Positions 7,135 to 13,430 of a stretch of 26,597 bases of DNA are shown here, piece after piece. A model generated the notes under the pieces. The model was not told the DNA's origin. It saw only the letters and a list, made by a program, of their open reading frames with translations, and ran no database searches. The position numbers and the translations under genes were made by a program. Within the stretch, counting starts at the first letter, position 1. The number at the start of each line of letters is the position of its first letter. Source of the stretch: ANME-2 cluster archaeon (GTDB taxonomy: Archaea; Halobacteriota; Methanosarcinia; Methanosarcinales; Methanocomedenaceae); the NCBI GenBank assembly GCA_023544605.1, contig JAMJFQ010000009.1, positions 1 through 26,597 of the forward strand, written 5' to 3'.

Positions 7135-7353
7135 ATGAAAGACAGGATTGTTCCCACAGCACCAATAGAACGTCTCATAAGAGCAGCGGGTGCACACAGG
7201 GTAAGTGCCGCTGCCAGTGAAACACTGGCCAAGCACCTGGAAGAGTATGGTATTGAAGTAGCCAGCAGGGCCAACAGTCTGGCCATACACGCAAAAAGGA
7301 CCACGGTCAAGCGAGAGGACATTGAAGAAGCCTTAAAACAGATGAAACGGTGA
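7135..7353 (+). CDS. Archaeal histone
   Basis: Chromatin protein that dimerises and wraps DNA. The 72 residues are a complete histone fold with no tails: helix 1 (PIERLIRAAG), loop 1 (AHRVSA), the long central helix (AASETLAKHLEEYGIEVASRANSLAIHAKR), loop 2 (TTVKRED) and helix 3 (IEEALKQM). The RxTVxxED signature before helix 3 is present. An upstream TTG at 7105 keeps the frame open, but the ATG at 7135 is the right start. GGAGG at 7121-7125 sits 9 bases before it, and the protein then begins like family members (MKDRIVPTAPIERLI). The strong ribosome site and own TATA box fit a highly expressed gene. Confidence 0.97.
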   Translation: MKDRIVPTAPIERLIRAAGAHRVSAAASETLAKHLEEYGIEVASRANSLAIHAKRTTVKREDIEEALKQMKR

Positions 7354-7401
7354 ACCAACTGATCGCCTGTGGATATCCACAAGCACTTTTTTTACTGCGA
7401 T

Positions 7402-7785
7402 TTAGGATTGTTTGGAGATAGATTTCTTTATACGAGTGATTATTGTGTCCATTTTAACCAGAATATTGTTCACATCTGCGTTGGGTTCCACAAGAACCAG
7501 GATCAAGCTGTTCGCGTTAAGTTTTCGCAGTCCGATTATGCCGTTCTCAGTGTAGGTCAGATTGTATCTGAAACCGGTATAATCAAGCCGTCCGGCCATA
7601 TCACGGGTGTATCTATAGATAACTGATGAAACGGCATGTGCCAGTTTTATAGTTACTTTTCTGTTAAAATGACTTGACATCTCAAGTTCGTAGGGAGTGG
7701 AAATACCGATACCAACAACACCATCTACATTAGCGCAATACTCATCAAGTAAGTTATATAACCGCTCAGACAATTGTTCACTCAA
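7402..7785 (-). CDS. Roadblock/LC7-like hypothetical protein
   Basis: A 127-residue soluble protein that I recognise only by pattern. A helix (LSERLYNLLDEYCANV) leads into VDGVVGIGISTP, then a long helix region (KLAHAVSSVIYRYTRDMAG). Two strands (FRYNLTYTENGIIGLRKL, NSLILVLVEPN) and a closing helix (VNNILVKMDTIITRIKK) follow. This order (helix, strand pair, helix, strands, final helix after a D/EPN turn) is that of roadblock/LC7 domains, which often partner small GTPases or regulators. The match is a fold-level inference, and no GTPase gene is adjacent. It is convergent with the histone gene. The start ATG at 7785 follows an AT-rich region shared with the thiL promoter; no ribosome site is obvious. 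Confidence 0.6.
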   Translation of the reverse strand: MSEQLSERLYNLLDEYCANVDGVVGIGISTPYELEMSSHFNRKVTIKLAHAVSSVIYRYTRDMAGRLDYTGFRYNLTYTENGIIGLRKLNANSLILVLVEPNADVNNILVKMDTIITRIKKSISKQS

Positions 7786-7846
7786 TTAAATTACAGCTCC
7801 CACTGATTAATTGATACATTAACCTAAGAATAGTTAAATCTAACAG

Positions 7847-7856
7847 ATATTAAATA
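7847..7856 (+). promoter_or_regulatory. TATA-like element of thiL
   Basis: ATATTAAATA centred near 7851, 25-26 bases ahead of the ATG at 7877, with no ribosome site between. Predicts a leaderless transcript and supports the first of three possible start codons. Confidence 0.45.
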
Positions 7857-7876
7857 GTTCGTATTAACATTAAATC

Positions 7877-8875
7877 ATGGTAAAGATCATGAAATTGAAA
7901 AGTATGAACGAACGGGACATTATTTCCATCATTACTGGAAAGTTGGGGCTGGAATCAGCTGATAATAGGCTACTTCGTCCGCTGGTTGGGCCTGGCGAGG
8001 ATGACTGTGCAGTCCTGGAGATATGTGAAGGGCGATATCTGGTCTCCTCCACTGATATGCTTCATGAACGTACAGATTTCCCAAAAGGCATGACACCATG
8101 GCAGATAGGATGGATGAGTGTGGCCGTGAACCTGAGTGATATTGCCGCTATGGGGGCTCGACCCCTTGGCATCATGATGGCGCTGGGACTCCCTCCTGAC
8201 ACTGAACTGGAGTTTGTGGAGGACCTTGTTGAAGGTATGAACGACTGCGCGCGCCAGCAAGGAACAAGCATTATCGGGGGTGACATTGACAGGCACGATG
8301 AACTGACGATAGTGGGTTCTGCCATGGGGTTGGTCGATGCCGAACATCTGGTGCTGAGAAGGGGGGCGCAGGTGGGTGATGTGGTGTGCGTGACAGGTGA
8401 GTTGGGTACAGCCGGTGCAGCACTCGATGCGCTTAAGCATCAAAGTGATGCGTATCCATACGTGATGAAGAAGCTCTATATGCCTGTACCAAGGATTAGG
8501 GAAGGACTGGCACTGGCCCAGACTGGCTGCCTGACCTCCATGATAGATATGAGTGACGGACTGGCACTGGCACTGCACGATATTGCCACCATCAGCAGTG
8601 TTGGATTTCGTATCAATGCGGCCAGTATTCCGGTGCATAGGACCGTGCGGGATATGGCTGGCAGTGAAACACGGCTTGTGGAGTGGAGTGTGTATTGCGG
8701 TGGTGATTTTGAATTGCTTTTCACCATTACATCCAGGTGCGTGGAAAAGGCCAGGAAGGTTGCGAAGTTCACGGTGATAGGTGAAGTTACTGCCCGGGGT
8801 ATCACCCTGGAGCAGGATGGCAGTACTGCTACGGTGGAACCAAAGGGGTACCAGCAGTTCGGGGATAAAGTATAA
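7877..8875 (+). CDS. thiL: Thiamine-monophosphate kinase
   Basis: Phosphorylates thiamine monophosphate to the active cofactor thiamine diphosphate, which the pyruvate:ferredoxin oxidoreductase encoded later in this window needs. An AIR synthase-related (PurM-like) fold. Motifs are GPGEDDCAVL near residues 34-43, the DMLHERTDF segment, MSVAVNLSDIAAMGARPLG near 79-97 and IIGGDIDRHDEL near 133-144. The C-terminal half carries SMIDMSDGLALALHDI and CGGDFELLFT. 332 residues is a normal length. Starts at 7889 and 7904 are also in frame; 7877 fits the TATA distance. The next gene begins 25 bases after the stop on the same strand, so the two are likely one transcript. Confidence 0.95.
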   Translation: MVKIMKLKSMNERDIISIITGKLGLESADNRLLRPLVGPGEDDCAVLEICEGRYLVSSTDMLHERTDFPKGMTPWQIGWMSVAVNLSDIAAMGARPLGIMMALGLPPDTELEFVEDLVEGMNDCARQQGTSIIGGDIDRHDELTIVGSAMGLVDAEHLVLRRGAQVGDVVCVTGELGTAGAALDALKHQSDAYPYVMKKLYMPVPRIREGLALAQTGCLTSMIDMSDGLALALHDIATISSVGFRINAASIPVHRTVRDMAGSETRLVEWSVYCGGDFELLFTITSRCVEKARKVAKFTVIGEVTARGITLEQDGSTATVEPKGYQQFGDKV

Positions 8876-8900
8876 TTACCAGCAATCACAGGTTGATACC

Positions 8901-9953
8901 ATGGCAAAATGTCCCACCTGCCAGGGAACAGGTTGTGTTGAGCCTGCCGAGGATGTGCTGGATTCCCTATACCAGATCTATATGGCCTGTCCCCTATGCA
9001 AGCCTGAACCGGGCTGGGACAAACAGGCTTCCCTGGTTTCCCTTCCCGGAGGGAAGGATATCAATGCGGGCACGTTGCGATGTGGTTCATGCGGCCGCAG
9101 GCCTCTGGATGCAGTGATGGGGCATGGCCTGTCCATTATGCAGGAGCACGGGGACCGGGAGGAAGATGCAGGACTGGCCCGGGCAGGTACCCCGCTTATT
9201 GCACGGGGTTTTCCCATTATGTACCCTCCAAGGCTTGGACCTGGCAGTATTATTCTCATAGCGGATGATATTGGCCAGGCTGCGGCTGAGGATATTGTGG
9301 ACAGGGTGCCCGAGGTCAAGGGTGTGGTCCTTCGAACAGGTGACCAGGCACAAAGTGTGGGGATCCTTGATTCTACGTCAAAGCCCCACGAATATACCCT
9401 GCTTGCAGGCTGTGACATGAGATGTGATGTGGTCCAGACCGCTTTTGGTGAGCTGGCGATCTATAAGAACCAGAGCAAGATACATATTGAGTTCGATAAC
9501 CGCCACAAGATGGATATCCTTGGGAAACTGGACCATCAGGGTCTGCTGGCAGGCAGGGTGGTGGTGGATGGTATGTGCGGTCCCGGTACCCTGGGGCTCA
9601 TGGCTATGCTGGCAGGTGCCCGCATGGTGGTGTTCAATGATGCCTGGCGCCCTGCTATTGAGAATGTACTGCTGAACCTGGAGGTTAATAAAGGGCTGCT
9701 GGATGTGGAACCGGAAGTGATTACGCCTGCGGAAGAACTGTCTATGGTGGGGGATGAGCCGGTGTTGGTGGCAAGGGCACTGAGGGGAGGACAGGTTATG
9801 GCAGAGGTTTATTTCGGGGACCTGCGCAAACTCAGTGGTATTGTGGAAAAATGGGATGTATGCCTGATAGATGCCTTCCCTGCAATGGAGCCATCAGAGT
9901 TTGTCAATATCTGGGCCGGGAAGCACCCTGGCGGTAGTGTAATAGTAATTTGA
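8901..9953 (+). CDS. Zinc-ribbon protein with Trm5-like SAM methyltransferase domain, function unknown
   Basis: About 350 residues in two parts. The N terminus has CPTCQGTGC, CPLC and CGSCGRRPLD, a set of cysteine pairs that should bind zinc. A middle segment (about 100-180) is unassigned. The C-terminal half carries a Rossmann methyltransferase signature: motif I VVDGMCGPGTLGLMAMLAGA, an acidic strand end (VVFND), then WRPAIENVLLNLEVNKG, which resembles the NPxAxExxxxNxxxNK helix of Trm5-type tRNA methyltransferases. WDVCLIDAFPAME sits where motif IV would be. The open frame extends upstream to 8781 inside thiL, but the cysteine motif begins right after the ATG at 8901, which I take as the start. 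I cannot name the substrate; an RNA target is plausible. Downstream is the 3' end of the RNase P RNA gene on the opposite strand. Confidence 0.8.
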   Translation: MAKCPTCQGTGCVEPAEDVLDSLYQIYMACPLCKPEPGWDKQASLVSLPGGKDINAGTLRCGSCGRRPLDAVMGHGLSIMQEHGDREEDAGLARAGTPLIARGFPIMYPPRLGPGSIILIADDIGQAAAEDIVDRVPEVKGVVLRTGDQAQSVGILDSTSKPHEYTLLAGCDMRCDVVQTAFGELAIYKNQSKIHIEFDNRHKMDILGKLDHQGLLAGRVVVDGMCGPGTLGLMAMLAGARMVVFNDAWRPAIENVLLNLEVNKGLLDVEPEVITPAEELSMVGDEPVLVARALRGGQVMAEVYFGDLRKLSGIVEKWDVCLIDAFPAMEPSEFVNIWAGKHPGGSVIVI

Positions 9954-9973
9954 GTAGTCTTAAGGATGAAAAG

Positions 9974-10360
9974 GTGAGTGAGGAGAGTAAGCCCCCTTCT
10001 GTTTTAGCGGCACTTCCACAAGGGATGTGATCCGCTCTATAACGGCATTCGGCTAAGCGCCAACTCCGGGCCGGCCCCGGACAGGCCGTCTGGCCCCTGT
10101 TTGGCTTGCACCCACGAGGTTTCACGCGTTCCATCCGCTTCCCACGCGACCTCAACCTTGCGGTATCATAGCATTAACATGGTGCGGTATCGTTTCTGTG
10201 CCATCATGCGGCCCGGCACTGGGCCAGACCGTGAGCCGCCGGTTTTGCACGGCAGCTGCCAGGACTCTCATCCTACGCCCATTACAGGCGTTCGTGTATC
10301 CGGGTGGTGGGGGGACTTTCCTCAGGTCAATTGACCCGGAGGCCGTCCTTCCTCTCTCGG
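9974..10360 (-). ncRNA. rnpB: RNase P RNA (archaeal)
   Basis: Catalytic RNA that trims the 5' leaders of pre-tRNAs. Read on the minus strand, the 5' part holds the universal CR-I block GAGGAAAGTCC (10323-10313) and the 3' end holds the CR-V block ACAGAAGGGGGCTTAC (10002-9987). The two pair to form helix P4: CCCCC with GGGGG and flanking AG with UU, leaving the conserved bulged U. Just upstream of CR-I is a strong P3-like hairpin built on GGTCAATTGACC. A short P1 (GAGAG near 10359-10353 with CTCTC near 9987-9983) brackets the molecule. Total about 390 nt, of normal size. GC content is much higher than in the flanking AT-rich DNA. Ends are estimates good to about 10 bases. No protein gene overlaps convincingly. 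Confidence 0.9.
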
Positions 10361-10380
10361 GATGCTATAGGTCGGTGTGG

Positions 10381-10390
10381 GGTATAAGGT
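10381..10390 (-). promoter_or_regulatory. TATA box of RNase P RNA gene
   Basis: Minus-strand ACCTTATACC (10390-10381), centred about 25 bases upstream of the inferred RNA 5' end near 10360. The spacing is what TBP/TFB promoters use and independently supports the RNA's orientation and 5' end. Confidence 0.55.
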
Positions 10391-10530
10391 TTGTTGTGGG
10401 TGAGTGGGGGGTAGGGTGGGAAGTCAACGACGCCGTTTTCGAAAAACGGGGCATTAGGATGATGCTCGTCTCACATTATTATCATAGTTTTTCTGAATCT
10501 ACTCTTCAATTTAAGCACAAGGATGATTTC
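10391..10530. other. Intergenic stretch between RNase P RNA and toxin-antitoxin genes
   Basis: I see no gene here. It contains a G-rich run (10397-10420) and a 7-bp hairpin with arms CCGTTTT (10433-10439) and AAAACGG (10443-10449). After these the composition switches sharply to AT-rich at the accessory region. Marks the border between conserved and accessory DNA. Confidence 0.4.
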
Positions 10531-10568
10531 ATTAGTTATCTTTAAATAACTAATAAATTAATTTATTA
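10531..10568 (+). promoter_or_regulatory. Palindromic operator/promoter of the toxin-antitoxin operon
   Basis: Two perfect dyads overlap by four bases. The first has 9-bp arms ATTAGTTAT (10531-10539) and ATAACTAAT (10546-10554) around CTTTAA, and the TATA-like TTTAAATA sits inside it. The second is an 18-bp continuous palindrome at 10551-10568, ending two bases before the antitoxin ATG. The TATA centre is about 26 bases from that ATG, so the message is probably leaderless. Antitoxins of this kind commonly bind such dyads to repress their own operon; that role is inferred here. Confidence 0.65.
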
Positions 10569-10570
10569 TC

Positions 10571-10774
10571 ATGGCAGGAATAGCATTTGAAAAAAAGATA
10601 TTTGAGGAGCTTGCTCACATAAAAGAAGAGTTAGATGAAATAAAGGAACATATGGTAGATGTAGATACAATCCTCAGTGAAGAGGAGAGAATACTTATTA
10701 AAGAAAGCTTTGAGCATGAAAAAGAAGGAAAGCTTGTCTCTTTACCTGAATTCGAGAAAGAATTAGGCATATGA
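10571..10774 (+). CDS. Antitoxin of a RelBE/ParDE-type module
   Basis: A 67-residue, strongly charged, helical protein. The first half (IFEELAHIKEELDEIKEHMVDVD) has heptad spacing that suggests a coiled-coil dimer, and the tail (FEHEKEGKLVSLPEFEKELG) matches the toxin-wrapping C terminus common in RelB-like antitoxins. It overlaps the toxin gene by four bases (ATGA), the usual antitoxin-first order with translational coupling. It probably neutralises the toxin and binds the palindromes in its promoter. The antitoxin subfamily is not clear from sequence alone; the call leans on gene order and the toxin next door. Its AT-rich codon use differs from the GC-richer core genes around 8-9 kb. Confidence 0.8.
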   Translation: MAGIAFEKKIFEELAHIKEELDEIKEHMVDVDTILSEEERILIKESFEHEKEGKLVSLPEFEKELGI

Positions 10775-11034
10775 ATATATTTGATATTTATCTCGATATT
10801 CCTGCCCAAAAATTTTTAAAAAAACTTGATCTATCGAGTAGTCTAAGAATTATCGAAACAATTAAAAAACTTGCCGAAGACCCTATACCTCACGATTCTA
10901 AGAGAATTATTGGTGAAAAAGAGAAAGTCTTCAGAATTAGAGTTGGAAAGTTTCGTGTGCTTTATAGAGTTGATTATGAAAATTATCGTGTAGTGGTAAT
11001 TAATATCGACTATAGAGATCGTATTTATAAGTAG
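10771..11034 (+). CDS. RelE/ParE-superfamily toxin
   Basis: An 87-residue toxin of the RelE/ParE fold. The N-terminal helix pair (PAQKFLKKLDLSSSLRIIETIKKLAED) is followed by the four-strand sheet. The sheet's signature is FRIRVGKFRVLYRVDYENYRVVV, with conserved basic and aromatic residues (R..G.FR..Y) and an RDRIYK end. RelE members cut mRNA at the ribosome, while ParE members target gyrase; the tail ending in DYRDRIYK is more like archaeal/chromosomal RelE proteins, but I would not insist on it. The start ATG lies within the antitoxin stop (ATGA). No other gene follows on this strand for over 2 kb. Confident as a type II toxin. Confidence 0.9.
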   Translation: MNIFDIYLDIPAQKFLKKLDLSSSLRIIETIKKLAEDPIPHDSKRIIGEKEKVFRIRVGKFRVLYRVDYENYRVVVINIDYRDRIYK

Positions 11035-11210
11035 TTCTTTGATGCACCTTAAATTAGTATAACAAATTGTTAATTAGTTTTTACCTTTCATCCGAGCATC
11101 AATCCCCCATCCCCTGAGTTACCGGTATACCCCGTACAATGTACCGGGCCTGAATATAACGTTATGCTCCACCTCAGTATTTAGCACACCCCCCGCCACG
11201 GTTCATATCA

Positions 11211-12362
11211 TCAGATATTCTGTGTACCCCGGCTGATAATATCAACATAATTGGCAAAAAAATACCGTTTATATCTCTTCTTACCTGTTATCTCCCGTAA
11301 AATACCAATGCTCTCAAACTTCTTTATCAGTTCATTTGCAGTCACACTTGAAATATTCAATTTATCAACGATCTCGGTACTGCTGACCAGTGGTCTGTCA
11401 AAAAGGAAGTCCAGTAATTGTACCGCATAAATACTTGATATGGAATTTTCATACAGTTTCACTATCAGTTCTTGCTTTAATTTTATGATCTCCCTGGCAG
11501 TATTTGCAGCTTCCTGTGACGTTTCACTGACCCCTTGTAAGAAGAACTTTATCCAATCTTCCCATGCCCCTTTGGTACGCACCTTCATCAGCAGGTCATA
11601 ATATTCATTCCTGTTATTCTTCAGGTAATAACTCAAATATAACAGGGGTTTTGACAATATCTCCTTCCAGACAAGATAGAACGAAATAAGAAGTCTTCCT
11701 ATCCTCCCATTCCCATCCAAAAACGGGTGTATCGTTTCAAATTGCGCATGGATCAAAGCGATCTTGACCAGGGGCGGGATGTTATCTTTACTGTGAAGGA
11801 AACTCTCAAGTCCTTCCATTGCAGGCAGGACCATATCAGGTGGCGGCGGGACAAAAATTGCTTCATGTACCCTCGCCCCCGGTGCACCTATATAATTCTG
11901 GAAAGCCCTGAACTCACCCGGGTCCAGGTTGGCTCCTCGTGCTCCTTCAAGCAGTATTTTATGGATCTCTTTTATAAGCGCCAAAGACACGGGAATATCA
12001 TCAAGCCTCTCAATTCCATAATTGAGCGCTTTGATGTAATTTACCACTTCCTTTATCTCTTTTACATCGTCTTTGGGTGTCAGTTCAGCCTCAAATTCCA
12101 GGACCCCCTCCAGGGAGGCCTGGGTCCCTTCGATCTGGGAACTCAAAAGGGCCTCTTTTTTTACATACATGGCAATGAAGAGGTCAGGATTCGGCAATAC
12201 CGTGGTTATACCGTCCAGACGTGCAAGGTCCCGGTCCGCCTTTGACAACAGCGAATGAAGCTCGTCATCATATTCTAAGGGAGGGTCAGGCGGCAGGCTT
12301 TTCGGGATGAAGGCTCGATAGCCTGCGGGAAGCATTTCATATATTCCGGCTCTGTTGTCCAT
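11211..12362 (-). CDS. Fic-family protein (predicted AMPylase) with C-terminal winged helix
   Basis: Fic enzymes transfer AMP or another nucleotide moiety to hydroxyl side chains of target proteins. Order: an N-terminal Fic_N-type region with the class II inhibitory helix SSQIEGTQ (S74, E78, G79, the SxxxEG pattern), the Fic core with the complete active loop HPFLDGNGRIGR at about 212-223, and a C-terminal winged helix (about 315-378: SSTEIVDKLNISSVTANELI, then GKKRYKRYFF). All catalytic residues are intact and the 383-residue length is normal for Fic proteins with a DNA-binding tail. GGAAAG lies about 9 bases ahead of the ATG. It may act as a toxin-like or stress regulator; targets are unknown. 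It sits in the same AT-rich accessory stretch as the toxin-antitoxin pair but is on the opposite strand. Confidence 0.94.
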   Translation of the reverse strand: MDNRAGIYEMLPAGYRAFIPKSLPPDPPLEYDDELHSLLSKADRDLARLDGITTVLPNPDLFIAMYVKKEALLSSQIEGTQASLEGVLEFEAELTPKDDVKEIKEVVNYIKALNYGIERLDDIPVSLALIKEIHKILLEGARGANLDPGEFRAFQNYIGAPGARVHEAIFVPPPPDMVLPAMEGLESFLHSKDNIPPLVKIALIHAQFETIHPFLDGNGRIGRLLISFYLVWKEILSKPLLYLSYYLKNNRNEYYDLLMKVRTKGAWEDWIKFFLQGVSETSQEAANTAREIIKLKQELIVKLYENSISSIYAVQLLDFLFDRPLVSSTEIVDKLNISSVTANELIKKFESIGILREITGKKRYKRYFFANYVDIISRGTQNI

Positions 12363-12403
12363 ACGATAACTTTCCTTTCCTTATCTGTACTATACGAGTT
12401 ATA

Positions 12404-12580
12404 AGTTAATGAAAGTTAACTTAAAATGAGATATACCTTTCTAAGTAAAGGTAGGTTGATTGAGAAGGGGATTTTTTTGTGATAGATACCCTGTCTTTAC
12501 TTAGATTGGATGGGTGACGGTTAAGTTAAGAATGGTTTGCTTAACATGAAGTGTGACGTTCTAAGTATGGTTGGATTATA
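12404..12580. repeat. Diverged direct and inverted repeats in the gap upstream of fic
   Basis: The 328-base gap 12363-12690 holds no gene that I can support. Two diverged direct copies of about 45 bases start near 12415 and 12535; both contain CTTAA.ATGA and then TTCTAAGTA. Between them is an exact 11-base inverted partner of part of the first copy: TCTAAGTAAAG at 12440-12450 and CTTTACTTAGA at 12495-12505. GTTAA/TTAAC dyads occur at 12405-12420 and GTTAAG/CTTAAC near 12520-12545. The layout resembles a regulatory region or the remains of a small repeat element; origin unknown. Confidence 0.4.
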
Positions 12581-12690
12581 CTATCTGCTTTGTTTTGTAT
12601 GTATGGGATTTTCGGAATTGAGTGATTGATCAGGTGTGGATTTATTTTTATCCTGCATATAAATGTACTGTGAGTTGATGGTCATTTTGG

Positions 12691-13287
12691 TTATTTTGGC
12701 GGGAATTTCTTGATAATTTCACTTTCATCATAACCTCCATAGATATCTATATCAATTGTCTCTCTTCCCCTGCCAAAATTGGTCATCATTTGAGCATCCT
12801 GATGAATTGAAATGTATTTATAAACAGAATAATCCGAATCTTTTAAAGATTCTAACGTTAAGACCTCATCTGTTTGAGGTTCAATGAGAATAAATTTTCC
12901 ATCAATTATACAATAATTCATTGCATGATAGTATCGCGTACCTTCTCCAACTTTCATGGTATCACGAAGCGATATTGCCCCCATAAGTATGCCATACTCA
13001 CTTGCATTTTTAGCGAGTTCTCTTGAAAAACCTGTACAAACAAAATAATCGACACCTCTATGTATATCTTTGGAATAACTAAGTTCGTTCGTGATATCTT
13101 CTTTTAGAAAATCGTTCAACTTCTGCATTTCCGGAGAGTAGTATGTTGGTTGAATATAGTCTGAATAGTCTGAATAGTCTGAATAGTCTGAATAGTCTGA
13201 ATAGTCTGAATAGTCTGAATCAACACATCCAATTCCAAAAAGAATTATGAGAATGCAAAATGCAAACACGATCAATTTTTTTCTCAT
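12691..13287 (-). CDS. Lipoprotein with SDY repeats and transglutaminase-like cysteine domain
   Basis: A 198-residue exported protein. The signal peptide (residues about 1-20) ends in a lipobox-like FGIGC, so the cysteine at 21 is probably lipid-modified and the protein is held on the outer face of the membrane. Next comes a linker of seven exact Ser-Asp-Tyr units (about 24-44). The C-terminal part contains FVCTGFSRELAKNA, then HAMNYCIIDGKFILIEPQTD. The cysteine at the start of a helix, followed by His and then an acidic residue on a strand, is the order of the transglutaminase/cysteine-protease triad. I infer that fold, not a tested activity. A ribosome-like GGTGGT lies ahead of the ATG. No recognised family name; AT-rich accessory neighbourhood. 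Confidence 0.72.
   Translation of the reverse strand: MRKKLIVFAFCILIILFGIGCVDSDYSDYSDYSDYSDYSDYSDYIQPTYYSPEMQKLNDFLKEDITNELSYSKDIHRGVDYFVCTGFSRELAKNASEYGILMGAISLRDTMKVGEGTRYYHAMNYCIIDGKFILIEPQTDEVLTLESLKDSDYSVYKYISIHQDAQMMTNFGRGRETIDIDIYGGYDESEIIKKFPPK
13156..13218. repeat. 9-bp tandem repeat, seven perfect copies
   Basis: Unit ATAGTCTGA on the plus strand, repeated seven times without a mismatch, read on the minus strand as Ser-Asp-Tyr. The unit is a multiple of three, so copy-number change would alter linker length without shifting the frame. Perfect identity at the DNA level means recent expansion or active slippage. Confidence 0.97.
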
Positions 13288-13430
13288 TCCTGGACCACCA
13301 TTTTTTTTTAGAAAATTGTATCATAAATGATAAAATCTGGAAAATTTACTATTGAAAATTACTTTGTACTCTTCTCTATATTATTTGAGTGAAATAATCC
13401 CAGGCACTCCCCAAACCCGATAATCAGAAT

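Noticed and set aside
10450..10500. Possible C/D box small RNA (GATGATG then CTGA)
   Set aside because: The C box has a mismatch, no clear C'/D' pair or kink-turn stem is seen, and no target complement was identifiable by eye.
10198..10545. A 115-residue plus-strand open frame
   Set aside because: Overlaps the RNase P RNA in its first half and has no protein-like pattern; the RNA explains the region.
13156..13218. CRISPR-like array
   Set aside because: The repeat unit is 9 bases with no spacers and is read as a protein repeat; not a CRISPR. No CRISPR or cas gene was seen in the window.
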